A stretch of 64,000 nt of DNA, taken from positions 1 through 64,000 of the forward strand of contig NZ_JAGGPW010000019.1 in the NCBI RefSeq assembly GCF_018613655.1, written 5' to 3'. A program made the position numbers and the translations under genes. The stretch is from Planococcus sp. ISL-109 (GTDB lineage Bacteria; Bacillota; Bacilli; Bacillales_A; Planococcaceae). Numbering within the stretch: the stretch's first letter is position 1; every line of letters starts with the position of its first letter. A model generated the notes under the pieces. That model was not told the DNA's origin. It searched no databases and saw only the letters and a program-made list of their open reading frames with translations. Positions 47,677 through 56,250 of the stretch are shown one piece after another.

Positions 47677-47922
47677 CTATTCACGGTGCGCTTGGCGCTC
47701 GATTTGTGCCGCTACCGACTGGCCTTGGCGATAATCTTGCTCCCGGCGCTGTTCAACTTCAAGGATTTTTTGCGGGTCATTTTGGTATTCGCTCAGTCCG
47801 TACCCATGTACGTCCCTGAATGCCTGTTCCATTTTTTCCGTCTTTTCAAAACCTTGAGAATCAATAATAAACCATTCCTTTCGAGTTGTCGGATTTACTT
47901 TTACAAGTATACCCGACATCAC
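47677..47922 (-). CDS. small hypothetical protein, 81 residues
   Basis: An 81-residue, charged, Glu/Gln-rich protein with no recognised family. Residues 2-30 look like beta strands (GILVKVNPTTRKEWFIID) and the rest helical. The start may be either of two adjacent ATG codons; the upstream site GTTTATGGTGAG is weak. It has its own terminator, supporting a real transcript. Function unknown. Confidence 0.65.
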   Translation of the reverse strand: MMSGILVKVNPTTRKEWFIIDSQGFEKTEKMEQAFRDVHGYGLSEYQNDPQKILEVEQRREQDYRQGQSVAAQIERQAHRE

Positions 47923-48121
47923 TCACCATAAACAACATAAATAATCTAATTTATCTGAAAATAGACCTATCGTCATAGCTAATGGGTAAATATGGATAAA
48001 AAAGAAACGCTGTACTTTTTGGACAGTGTCAAGCTTAGTCGATAATTTCACTAGCTTTAATCGCTCGCTTTGTCTGTTCAGCCCAGTCGGCAGCTTGATC
48101 GGACTTGCACGTTGCGCGTAG

Positions 48122-48153
48122 AAAAATAGCCGGAATTCAATGAATTCCGGCCT
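48122..48153 (-). terminator. terminator of the DAACS gene
   Basis: GCCGGAATTCA-TTGAATTCCGGC, followed by TATTTTTC on minus. Confidence 0.82.
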
Positions 48154-48156
48154 GGT

Positions 48157-49323
48157 TCATGCTTTTTCAGATGGTGTGAAGCGGTCGACGATATTGGTTA
48201 AAGCACCGTCTCCTGTAACGTTAGCGGCTGTTCCGAAACTATCTTGCGCCATGTACAAGGCAATCATCAGCGCGACCATCGTCGCATCGAAGCCTAGCAT
48301 CACTTCAAGCAAGCCGATTGCGGCCATGACTGCGCCACCAGGTACACCTGGCGCCGCAATCATCGTCACCCCGAGCATCAAGATGAACGGGAAGAAACTG
48401 CCGAATGCAGGCGTTTGTCCTGTCAACAATATGACGCCGACGGCACAAGTGACGAGTGTTATGGTGCTGCCGGACAAATGGATCGTCGCAAAAAGCGGCA
48501 CCGTAAAGTCAGCTACTCGTTCTTTGACGCCCGTTTTTTTCGCTTGGCGCAATGTGACCGGAATCGTCGCGGCAGAAGATTGCGTACCGAGCGCTGTGAA
48601 ATACGCCGGCAGCATGATGCGGATCAGGCTCAACGGATTTTTCTTTCTCAAAAGGCCAGCAGCGGAATACTGTCCGGAAAGCATGACCCAATGCAGCGCG
48701 ATGATTAGAATAAAGACCACGGCAAAGAGCGACAAGATTTCCATGACGGCACCGCCGTATGCCATATTCGCGAAAATCCCGAAAATGTGAAACGGCAATA
48801 GCGGAATAATAATGACGGAAATCACTTTCTCGATAATTGCTTGAAACTCTTCAAAGAACGATACCATTGTGCGGCTTCCTGTTGAAGCCATTCCGATGCC
48901 GAGCAAGAACGCTAAAATCAATGCGCTCATGACGCCAAACAATTGTGGAATTTCCAACTCGATGAAACTTGAAGCTAAAGCAGTGGCCGGGTCGTCCAAA
49001 TTATTCAAAGAACCCCCGGTCATTAAATTCGGCAAGATTGTAGATGCGACGGCAAAAGCTAAAACTCCTGCTGTAATGGTAGAAACGTAAGCAACAGCTG
49101 TCGCCAGCCCCAATAGTTTGCCGGAACCTTTGCCCAGTTTTGCGATGCCGGGTGCAATAAAGCCGAGAATGATCAGTGGCACGATGAAATTCAAGAACCC
49201 GCCAAAGATTCCTGTGAACGTGGCAAATACCCGAACGAGCGCTTCTGGTGCTACAGAACCGATTAAAACGCCGAGCACGATGGCCAGCACAATTCTCGGC
49301 AGCAAGCCGAATTTAAACTTCAT
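48157..49323 (-). CDS. dicarboxylate/amino acid:cation symporter (DAACS)
   Basis: A 388-residue transporter of the glutamate/aspartate symporter fold with eight helices and two hairpins. The serine-rich hairpin appears as TALGTQSSAATIPVTL, and VPGGAVMAAIG and MAQDSFGTAANVTGDG match the second hairpin and TM8. It imports glutamate, aspartate, serine/threonine or C4-dicarboxylates with Na+ or H+; the substrate is undecided. The ATG follows GGAGGACAACATC. Monocistronic. Confidence 0.92.
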   Translation of the reverse strand: MKFKFGLLPRIVLAIVLGVLIGSVAPEALVRVFATFTGIFGGFLNFIVPLIILGFIAPGIAKLGKGSGKLLGLATAVAYVSTITAGVLAFAVASTILPNLMTGGSLNNLDDPATALASSFIELEIPQLFGVMSALILAFLLGIGMASTGSRTMVSFFEEFQAIIEKVISVIIIPLLPFHIFGIFANMAYGGAVMEILSLFAVVFILIIALHWVMLSGQYSAAGLLRKKNPLSLIRIMLPAYFTALGTQSSAATIPVTLRQAKKTGVKERVADFTVPLFATIHLSGSTITLVTCAVGVILLTGQTPAFGSFFPFILMLGVTMIAAPGVPGGAVMAAIGLLEVMLGFDATMVALMIALYMAQDSFGTAANVTGDGALTNIVDRFTPSEKA

Positions 49324-49516
49324 GATGTTGTCCTCCCTGTGTATACAGTTGTTTATTTGTTATTATCTGAAATTACCATAGTTTTCGAAAAGCTAATAGC
49401 TATTTTCTAATACACGTAATATTTTTATTATTCCGAAAAAATAATCACTCGAAATTTTCGCATTCACCTTCAGATTTTATCGTTGGACGCTGCTGCTAGC
49501 CCACTATTTCGACGAA

Positions 49517-49554
49517 CAAAAAACAGGACATCCTTTTGAAGGATGCCCTGTTTT
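49517..49554 (-). terminator. terminator of metNIQ
   Basis: AAAACAGGgCATCCTTCAAAAGGATGtCCTGTTTTTTG on minus, just after the metQ stop codon. Confidence 0.87.
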
Positions 49555-49565
49555 CATATGTGTTT

Positions 49566-50408
49566 TTATTGTTCGACTGGAACGACAGCGCCGCTCCATT
49601 CTTCTAGGATAAAGTCTTGGATTTCTTGCGAAGTCAGTGCTTCAACAAGTGCTTGGATGTTTTCATTATCTTCATTTCCGGACTGCACAGCGATGATATT
49701 GGCATACGGAGAATCAGAGCTTTCAAGTGCGATAGCGTCATCCATCGGGCTCAATCCAGCATCGATTGCATAGTTCGAGTTGATCAATACTGCATCACCT
49801 TCACCCGCTTCATACATTTGCACGAGCAATGCCGCTTCATATTCTGTATCAAACTGGAGGTTTTTCTCATTGTCTACGATATCGCTCGTTTCAGCAGCTG
49901 TTTTTTCGATGCCTTCTTCAAGTGTAATCAAGCCTTCCGCTTCCAGCATGGACAAGATGCGGCCATGGTCAGCGATTGAATTGCTCATCAAAATTGTAGC
50001 ATCGTTCGGCAATTCTTCAAGAGACGCATAGTCTTGCGAATAAACACCGATCGGCTCAATGTGGATGCCGCCTGCACTCACAAAGTCATAGCCGTGATCA
50101 GCAATTTGAGAGTCCAAGTACGGTACGTGCTGGAAATAGTTCGCGTCCAAATCACCCGACTCGAGATCTTGGTTTGGCAAAATGTAATCCTGGTATGTTT
50201 CTACTACCAGTTCGATGCCTTGTTCTTCAAGAAGCGGCTTTGCTTGTTCCAAAATGATAGCGTGCGGTACGTTTGATGCGCCTACCGTCAATGTGCTGGA
50301 TTCAGCTTCTGATTCTGAACCTGCATCGCCGTTGCTTGTTTCTTCTTCTGCGCCACACGCGGATAAAGCCAATACTGCTGCAAATGAACCAAATACTAAT
50401 TTTTTCAT
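49566..50408 (-). CDS. metQ: methionine-binding lipoprotein MetQ
   Basis: A 280-residue NlpA-type lipoprotein. The signal ends VLALSAC, giving lipidated cysteine 20. The solute-binding domain includes YQDYILPNQDLESGDLDANY and FQHVPYLD, the family hallmark. It captures methionine for MetNI. The ATG at 50408 follows AAAAGGGGAATTTTG; the frame extends upstream without a signal peptide or good site. Third gene of a riboswitch-controlled operon. Confidence 0.94.
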   Translation of the reverse strand: MKKLVFGSFAAVLALSACGAEEETSNGDAGSESEAESSTLTVGASNVPHAIILEQAKPLLEEQGIELVVETYQDYILPNQDLESGDLDANYFQHVPYLDSQIADHGYDFVSAGGIHIEPIGVYSQDYASLEELPNDATILMSNSIADHGRILSMLEAEGLITLEEGIEKTAAETSDIVDNEKNLQFDTEYEAALLVQMYEAGEGDAVLINSNYAIDAGLSPMDDAIALESSDSPYANIIAVQSGNEDNENIQALVEALTSQEIQDFILEEWSGAVVPVEQ

Positions 50409-50507
50409 TACAAAATTCCCCTTTTCTTCTATATAATATATTTTTGCAAAAACACCGGGCGGTTGAGCGCCCATTTTTTAACAACGATTGATTTGATACG
50501 AAACTTT

Positions 50508-51176
50508 TTAGCGTTTATCGGATTTTCCTGTCAGGAAATCTCCAAGAAATTGAATGGCGAAGACGATGACTAAAATCATGATCGTCGCCATCAGCGTGAC
50601 ATCTTCACGGCTTCTTTGGAAACCATCCAAGAATGCGAGCGTTCCGAGGCCGCCTGCTCCGATGATGCCAGCCATAGCGGTATAGCCAACTAAAGCGATA
50701 GCAGTGACGGTGATGCCGGAAATCAATGCCGGCTTGGATTCAGGCAGCAACACTTTGCGGATAATAGTCCATGTCGTTGCTCCCATCGACCGTGCAGCTT
50801 CGATGACCCCTTTATCGATTTCCTTCAATGCAATCAGCACCATGCGTGCATAGAATGGCGCCGCCCCGATGATCAGTGCGGGAAGTGCCGCATTCGGTCC
50901 ACGAATCGTGCCGATCAAAAACTTCGTGAACGGAATGAGCAAGATGATCAAGATGATAAACGGAATCGAACGGAAAATATTGACGAAAGCGCCTGTCAGC
51001 CAGTTGACAATTTTATTGGCCCATAATTGATTGGGCGCTGTCAGGAACAAGACGATTCCGAGTATGAGGCCGATGATGAACGTAAACAGTGTAGACATCC
51101 CGGTCATGTAAATCGTTTCAAGTGTCGCTTCCCACATATTCGGCCAGTCAACGTTCGGGAACAAAGTCTCAAGCAT
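50508..51176 (-). CDS. metP: methionine ABC transporter permease MetI (MetP)
   Basis: A 222-residue permease with five helices. The ABC coupling (EAA) loop is EAARSMGATTWTIIRKVLLP. It forms the membrane channel for methionine with MetN. It overlaps the metN stop by 8 bp, so it is coupled, and it precedes metQ by about 100 bp. Confidence 0.95.
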   Translation of the reverse strand: MLETLFPNVDWPNMWEATLETIYMTGMSTLFTFIIGLILGIVLFLTAPNQLWANKIVNWLTGAFVNIFRSIPFIILIILLIPFTKFLIGTIRGPNAALPALIIGAAPFYARMVLIALKEIDKGVIEAARSMGATTWTIIRKVLLPESKPALISGITVTAIALVGYTAMAGIIGAGGLGTLAFLDGFQRSREDVTLMATIMILVIVFAIQFLGDFLTGKSDKR

Positions 51177-52194
51177 CGCCCATCACCTCCGTTTGCACGT
51201 CATGCGTGCTGAGGTAGGCAAGTGCTTTCCCGATTTCTGCCGAATCCCCTTTTAATTGGAGAATGAGTGTGCCGTATGCGCCGCGCTGGGTATGGGAGAT
51301 ATTACCGTGAACGATATTGACATCTACTGTGTGTTCCCGGATCAACTGAGTCAAAATCGGCTGCTCTGCCTGGTCGCCGACAAAAATCAGTTTGACCAAT
51401 TGCCCTTCCGGATATTGCTCGCGCAGATGGCGAACCGTTTCTGCAGAATCTTCGGTTTCGGTCACTTGGGCCACGAAACGTTTTGTGATGTTTTCTTGTG
51501 GATGCTGGAACACATGCAAGACTTCCCCGAGTTCGACGACACGACCACCTTCCATGACCGCCACGCGGTGGCAGATCTTCCGGATGACGTGCATTTCATG
51601 TGTAATCAACACAATCGTCAAGCCGAGCCGCTTGTTGATATCGACCAATAAATCCAAAATCGCATCGGTCGTTTGTGGATCGAGTGCCGATGTCGCCTCG
51701 TCACATAACAATACTTCCGGGTCATTGGCTAATGCGCGCGCAATGCCCACCCGTTGTTTTTGCCCGCCGGAAAGCTGGGAAGGATAAGCGCTTTCGCGGC
51801 CTTCCAAGCCGACCAGTTCAATTAACTCCTTCGCACGTAATCGCCGCTGCTCTTTTGGAATGCCTGCGATTTCCAGTGGAAACTCGATGTTTTCCTGAAC
51901 GGAGCGAGACCACAGCAAATTGAAATGCTGGAAGATCATACTGACTTTCTGGCGTGCTTTACGGAGTTTCGGACCGGATATGGCAGTGATGTTCTGGCCA
52001 TTGATTTCAACTGAACCGCCGCTCGGCTTTTCCAAACCGTTCAACAAGCGGATCAAGGTGCTTTTCCCTGCTCCACTGTATCCGATGATACCGAAAATCT
52101 CCCCTGCCGGTACCGACAAGTCGACATGGTCCACAGCGGTCAAATGTGCTTTACCTGTGTCGAATATTTTAGTTAAACCTTTTAACTCAATCAT
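51169..52194 (-). CDS. metN: methionine ABC transporter ATP-binding protein MetN
   Basis: A 341-residue ATPase: Walker A GYSGAGKST, signature LSGGQKQRV, Walker B VLLCDEATSALD, and a C-terminal NIL domain (about 265-341) that senses methionine. The ATG at 52194 (MIELKGLTKIF) follows GGAGAGTGCCCAACC and gives the standard length. The open frame continues 108 codons upstream through an odd leader but is not believed to be translated. First gene of metNIQ under a SAM-I riboswitch. Confidence 0.95.
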   Translation of the reverse strand: MIELKGLTKIFDTGKAHLTAVDHVDLSVPAGEIFGIIGYSGAGKSTLIRLLNGLEKPSGGSVEINGQNITAISGPKLRKARQKVSMIFQHFNLLWSRSVQENIEFPLEIAGIPKEQRRLRAKELIELVGLEGRESAYPSQLSGGQKQRVGIARALANDPEVLLCDEATSALDPQTTDAILDLLVDINKRLGLTIVLITHEMHVIRKICHRVAVMEGGRVVELGEVLHVFQHPQENITKRFVAQVTETEDSAETVRHLREQYPEGQLVKLIFVGDQAEQPILTQLIREHTVDVNIVHGNISHTQRGAYGTLILQLKGDSAEIGKALAYLSTHDVQTEVMGDA

Positions 52195-52294
52195 GGTTGG
52201 GCACTCTCCTAAATCTTTGAATCGATAAATTAAATGAAAAATGTAATTTTTATACCTATTAATGTGTTGCCTATTCAACTGTTGAAGAGATAAG

Positions 52295-52540
52295 AAGCAA
52301 ACCCGCGTAGTAACTGAGATTGCTCCTACAGCGCTAAGCACTGCATCGCAAAAAATCGACCTCGAGTGCCTCGGCCAATTCTTGCCTGCTGAGACCCTGC
52401 AAGCTAATACGTGAAGGAAGCTGAATGCATTCGGTTGCGAAGCTCGAACGCAGTGAGAGTTGAGCAGGTAGGTTTTAGCACAGCGACGAAGCAGCTCAGC
52501 GCTCGCCCGCGCAAGCATAGAGGTTTTGCGGAATATCGGA
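52295..52540 (-). other. unexplained 245-bp insert in the metN leader
   Basis: Between the S-box terminator and the metN start lie about 360 bases. The upstream two thirds are richer in G and C than the AT-rich 100 bases next to metN and are open in the metN frame. It contains phrases such as GCGAGCGCTGAGCTGCTTCG and ACTCTCACTGCGTTCGAGC. It is not a known riboswitch part. It may be an interspersed repeat that landed in the leader; only one copy lies in this window. Confidence 0.4.
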
Positions 52541-52553
52541 AAAACTTACTCAA

Positions 52554-52587
52554 CAAAAAAACCTTTCTGCTCAGATAAGCAGAAAGG
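52554..52587 (-). terminator. S-box-controlled terminator
   Basis: On minus CCTTTCTGCTTATCTGAGCAGAAAGGTTTTTTT, a strong hairpin downstream of the SAM-I aptamer. Confidence 0.9.
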
Positions 52588-52613
52588 CACATGTGGAAAC
52601 ACAATAAACCGTT

Positions 52614-52718
52614 CTCTCATCTTTCAAAGTTTACACTTTGAGTGACTTGGCACCATTTCATTTTCATGACGGTTGCCGGGCTTCATCGGGCACTTCCCTC
52701 CACCTCTCTTAATAAGAG
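52614..52718 (-). ncRNA. SAM-I riboswitch (S box) aptamer
   Basis: On minus CTCTTAT opens P1 and ATGAGAG closes it. Inside are AAGAGAGGTGGAGGGA, GTGCCCGATGAAGCCCGGC with AACC, GGTGCCAA and CACTCAAAGTGTAAACTTTGA, in the S-box order. It controls metNIQ: high S-adenosylmethionine should favour the terminator and stop uptake of methionine. Confidence 0.95.
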
Positions 52719-52753
52719 TTACGCTATTAAATTAATTTCAGAAATTAAATTTA

Positions 52754-53077
52754 TCACGGCCTGCTGTATTCGTCAACCGTTTTCAATTTGTCATATAAAT
52801 ACGGCACTGAATGAAACGCGTAAATCTTGTCTGTCACTTTGCCGCCTTGTGAAATGAGCAGGCATGGCACGCTTTCCACCTTATATAATTCCGCCACTTC
52901 CTGAACATAATTCAAGTTGGCTTTACCAATTTTAAGATCAGGCAATAGCTCTGTCACCACGCCGAGCATTTTGCTAGCGACTTGGCATGTGCCGCACATC
53001 GGCGTATAGAGATAATAAGCCGTGACTTGTTGCGTATTTTTTACTTTGAGCCATTCTTTATGTGTCCATTCGTTCAT
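52754..53077 (-). CDS. yusE: thioredoxin-like protein YusE
   Basis: A 107-residue thioredoxin-fold protein with the redox pair in TPMCGTCQVAS and the cis-proline segment ESVPCLLI. It likely takes part in cytoplasmic thiol exchange; the partner is unknown. The ATG at 53077 has AAGGA nine bases upstream; the ATG three codons earlier is too close to it. It overlaps the end of yusF. The S-box for metNIQ lies 35 bp beyond its stop codon. Confidence 0.88.
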   Translation of the reverse strand: MNEWTHKEWLKVKNTQQVTAYYLYTPMCGTCQVASKMLGVVTELLPDLKIGKANLNYVQEVAELYKVESVPCLLISQGGKVTDKIYAFHSVPYLYDKLKTVDEYSRP

Positions 53078-53420
53078 AACAGTCATTCCTTATTACGTGA
53101 TTAAAGACTCGCACGTCCGCAGCGATCAGCACGTCGATCAGCTTGCCGAGAGGCGTGGCCGCTACTTCCTTGTAGCTTTTGTCGATATGAAAATGGCGCG
53201 CTTCCGGAAATTCACGCTTGATCAGCTTGCGTAATTTGTCGCCGGAACGGTCTGCATCGACCAAGACGATGATGTCCAGTCCTTCAAACGGCAATAGCAT
53301 TTCCTCGAGTCTTGTTGCACTTACTGTACCATTTGTGCAGAGAATCGTCACGGGTTCTGCAATCAATGGCGCAATCCGGGTTTTGTCGCTGATCCCTTCG
53401 ACCACTATCACTTTCTCCAT
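53058..53420 (-). CDS. yusF: Toprim-domain protein YusF (RNase M5-like)
   Basis: A 120-residue Toprim domain with the glutamate in VVEGISDKTRI and the DxD in IIVLVDADRSGD. The fold is that of RNase M5 and primases; a nucleic-acid or nucleotide role is likely but undefined. The ATG at 53420 follows GGGGGGAGACGT. It overlaps yusE by 20 bp. Confidence 0.9.
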   Translation of the reverse strand: MEKVIVVEGISDKTRIAPLIAEPVTILCTNGTVSATRLEEMLLPFEGLDIIVLVDADRSGDKLRKLIKREFPEARHFHIDKSYKEVAATPLGKLIDVLIAADVRVFNHVIRNDCYERMDT

Positions 53421-53449
53421 ACGTCTCCCCCCAAAATCTCGGTGTATGA

Positions 53450-53477
53450 AAAAAAGCGCCAAAAAACAGGCGCTTTA
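53450..53477 (-). terminator. terminator of gcvH
   Basis: On minus AAAGCGCCTGTTTTTTGGCGCTTTTTTTC, hairpin and T run after the gcvH stop. Confidence 0.8.
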
Positions 53478-53482
53478 AAGAC

Positions 53483-53863
53483 TTACTCGTTTGTCATTTC
53501 TTTGTATTCATCAGCAGACATCAATCCATCCATGTCTTCTTCAGAAGGGGCTTCCACAACGACCATCCACGCTTTTTCGTAAGGGGATTCGTTGACGAAT
53601 TCCGGGCTGTCTTCCAATTCGGAGTTGACTTCGACAATTTTGCCACTTATCGGCGCATACAATTCCGATACCGTTTTAACAGATTCGACACTGCCGAACG
53701 GCTCGTCTTTTTTCAATTCGTCGCCGACTTGCGGAAGCTCGACAAATACGATGTCTCCAAGTTCGTCTTGCGCGAAATGCGTAATACCGATCCGTGCCTT
53801 GCCATCTTCAACTTTGACCCATTCGTGTTCTTTTGAATAGCGAAGCTCTTGTGGTGTGCTCAT
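53483..53863 (-). CDS. gcvH: glycine cleavage system H protein
   Basis: A 126-residue GcvH. The lipoylated lysine is in [15 protein letters not shown] (about residue 63). It shuttles the aminomethyl group in glycine cleavage and, in Bacillus, passes lipoyl groups between proteins. The ATG follows GGAGGGGTTTGG. It lies in the yusI-gcvH-yusF-yusE order found in B. subtilis; no glycine riboswitch is near. Confidence 0.96.
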   Translation of the reverse strand: MSTPQELRYSKEHEWVKVEDGKARIGITHFAQDELGDIVFVELPQVGDELKKDEPFGSVESVKTVSELYAPISGKIVEVNSELEDSPEFVNESPYEKAWMVVVEAPSEEDMDGLMSADEYKEMTNE

Positions 53864-53940
53864 CCAAACCCCTCCAAATATGTAATAGTCTCAATTTCAG
53901 TTTGCCATACTCAAGGATGAAAAACAAGGTGACAAACTTG

Positions 53941-54294
53941 TCAGCTCCATGTATTTCCATAGGCCTCTTCTTTAAAACCGAGTGTCGCTTTTGTACCGTC
54001 CCAGGCGAGCGGGCGCTTGATCAACATGCCGTCCGAGGCGAGCAACTCATATTGTTCAGCGGCTGACATCTCTGGCAGTTTATCTTTCAACCCAAGCTCG
54101 CGGTATTTCTTGCCGCTCGTATTGAAAAACTTCTTCAGTTCAATGCCTGAAGTTTCATGGATTTCTTTCAATTGCCCGGCAGAAGGCGGGTTCGTTGAAA
54201 TGTCGATATAATCAAAATCGACAGCGTTCGTTTCGAGCCATTTTTTGCCATTTCGGCAAGTCGAGCATTTCGGGTAAGCGTAATAACGAATCAT
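53941..54294 (-). CDS. yusI: ArsC/Spx-family protein YusI
   Basis: A 117-residue ArsC-fold protein with a CxxC near the N-terminus (YPKCSTCRNGKKWL) and LIKRPLAWDG later. It resembles Spx/MgsR and arsenate reductase-like proteins; it lacks clear evidence for either activity. The ATG follows AGGAGGAGACTAG. No terminator was found between it and gcvH. Confidence 0.9.
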   Translation of the reverse strand: MIRYYAYPKCSTCRNGKKWLETNAVDFDYIDISTNPPSAGQLKEIHETSGIELKKFFNTSGKKYRELGLKDKLPEMSAAEQYELLASDGMLIKRPLAWDGTKATLGFKEEAYGNTWS

Positions 54295-54379
54295 CTAGTC
54301 TCCTCCTATCATTGTTTTCAGCATATCAAAAACACGTTTAACCGTCGACTTCGAGCAAACCACATTGCAAATGCAAGTA

Positions 54380-54414
54380 TAAAAAAAGCAGGAAGGAGTT
54401 TCCCTTCCCGCTTT
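54380..54414 (-). terminator. terminator of the fad operon
   Basis: On minus AAAGCGGGAAGGGAAACTCCTTCCTGCTTTTTTT, just after fadE. Confidence 0.85.
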
Positions 54415-54427
54415 CCGGCATTGCTTA

Positions 54428-56209
54428 TTACACTATATATTTCTCTGCATTGATTAGTTTTTCAGATGCTTCGCGTTTTTTCACGATCAAGTTGTATGGA
54501 GTCGAGCGCGTCAACTTGCGCAGTGCGGACAGCATCATGCGCTGGTTATCGCCTTCGATAGCCGCAATCAATGTTTCTTTCGCGTCTTTTTCGATTTCTT
54601 CAAATGCTTCCTGGCAGAAGATCTGCGTATAAAGCAGCTTCTGCTTCGCTTTGTCTTCGCCGCTCGCTGCGATTGCTTTTTCCGTGCGCAGAACGACTGA
54701 CTCCATTGCGAAGACGTTGCTGACGATGTCTGCAATGTTCACAAGAATTTCCTGCTCTGCTTCAAGCTTCTTGCCGTAAGTCTGTGCAGCAAGTCCCGCT
54801 GCTAGAATAGCGATTTTCTTGGCGTTTTTCACCAATGCTTTTTCCTGTGCCAAAGCTTCTGTGCCGACTTCTTCCGGCATCATCATCAATAGCTCTTCTT
54901 GCAGGGCTTGTGCGTGCTGAAGAAGTGGCAATTCGCCTTTCATTGCTTTACGCAGCAATGTACCCGGTACGAGCAGGCGGTTGATTTCGTTTGTGCCTTC
55001 AAAGATCCGGTTGATGCGGGAGTCGCGGTAGATGCGCTCGATTTCATATTCCTGCATAAAGCCGTAGCCGCCGTGCAGCTGAACGCCCTCATCCACAATA
55101 TAATCTAAAGTTTCCGTTCCGAAGAATTTGTTCAGCGAGCATTCCACTGCGAATTCTGCAATCGAATCTGCTACGAGTTTGCCGTCTGCCTGCTGCTCAT
55201 CAGTAAATCCGCTCATGCGGTCTTCGAACAAACCGACCGTGCGGTAAACCGAGCTTTCGACCGCATACAATTTGGAAGCCATCGTCGACAGTTTTTCTTT
55301 CGTCAAATTGAACGAAGAAATCGGTGTTTTGAATTGCTGGCGCTGATTCGTATACGGAATCGTCAATTCCATCGCGCGTTTTGAAGCACCGATTGTGCCT
55401 ACGCCAAGTTTGTAGCGCCCGATGTTCAAAATATTGAAGGCAATGATGTGTCCGCGCCCTGCTTCACCGAGCAAGTTTTCGACCGGCACTTCTGCATCTT
55501 GCAAGACTAGCGTACGCGTCGAAGATGATTTGATGCCCATTTTCTTTTCTTCCGGCCCGACCGATACGCCACTGTAGTCGCGCTCGACGATAAAGGCAGA
55601 GAACTGCTCGCCATCGATTTTCGCATAGACGATAAAGACATCCGCGAATCCTGCGTTAGTGATCCACTGTTTTTCGCCGTTCAAGACGTAATGCGTGCCC
55701 GCTGCGTTCAGTTTCGCGACCGTTTTCGCACCCAGTGCATCCGACCCGGAGCTCGGCTCAGTCAACGCATAAGCTGCGATTTTTTCACCTGTGGAAAGAA
55801 CCGGTAAATATTTTTTCTTCTGCTCTTCGTTTCCGAACAACACGATTGGAAGAGACCCGATCCCAACGTGAGCGCCGTGTGTGATCGAGAAGCCGCCCGC
55901 TTTGGACATTTTCTCAGCGATCAAGGCAGAAGCGATTTTATCGAGTCCGAGCCCGTCGTATTGTTCTGGAACATCCGCACCAAGAAGCCCGAGTTCGCCC
56001 GCTTTTTTCAACAGTTTAACGGAATGCTCGAATTCATGGTTTTCCAGCTTTTCAACTAAAGGCATTACTTCCGTGTTGACGTAATCCTCAGTCGTTTTGG
56101 CGATCATTTTATGCTCTTCTGTAAAATCTTCTGGTGTGAAGACGCGTGAAAGGTCTGCCTCTTCGACTAGGAAACTGCCGCCTTTGATCAATGTTTTTTC
56201 TTGTTCCAT
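54428..56209 (-). CDS. fadE: acyl-CoA dehydrogenase FadE (YusJ)
   Basis: A 593-residue acyl-CoA dehydrogenase with an extra C-terminal helical domain, like VLCAD and YusJ. YALTEPSSGSDALGAK and KQWITNAGFADVF bind FAD and substrate; QLHGGYGFMQEYEIERIYRDSR lies in two stretches near 390. It carries out the first oxidation of fatty acyl-CoA. The ATG follows AGGAGGAATTCACA. Third gene of fadNAE. Confidence 0.95.
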   Translation of the reverse strand: MEQEKTLIKGGSFLVEEADLSRVFTPEDFTEEHKMIAKTTEDYVNTEVMPLVEKLENHEFEHSVKLLKKAGELGLLGADVPEQYDGLGLDKIASALIAEKMSKAGGFSITHGAHVGIGSLPIVLFGNEEQKKKYLPVLSTGEKIAAYALTEPSSGSDALGAKTVAKLNAAGTHYVLNGEKQWITNAGFADVFIVYAKIDGEQFSAFIVERDYSGVSVGPEEKKMGIKSSSTRTLVLQDAEVPVENLLGEAGRGHIIAFNILNIGRYKLGVGTIGASKRAMELTIPYTNQRQQFKTPISSFNLTKEKLSTMASKLYAVESSVYRTVGLFEDRMSGFTDEQQADGKLVADSIAEFAVECSLNKFFGTETLDYIVDEGVQLHGGYGFMQEYEIERIYRDSRINRIFEGTNEINRLLVPGTLLRKAMKGELPLLQHAQALQEELLMMMPEEVGTEALAQEKALVKNAKKIAILAAGLAAQTYGKKLEAEQEILVNIADIVSNVFAMESVVLRTEKAIAASGEDKAKQKLLYTQIFCQEAFEEIEKDAKETLIAAIEGDNQRMMLSALRKLTRSTPYNLIVKKREASEKLINAEKYIV

Positions 56210-56250
56210 TGTGAATTCCTCCTAGTTTTTATTGGTTCGATTACTGATTT

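Noticed and set aside
47941-48121. Possible small gene between the 81-residue gene and the DAACS terminator
   Set aside because: No open frame with a ribosome binding site was found; the segment seems to be ordinary upstream and downstream sequence.
52195-52518. N-terminal extension of MetN by 108 codons
   Set aside because: The ATG at 52194 has a ribosome binding site and gives the standard length; the extension has no homology to MetN and lies in an odd leader segment.
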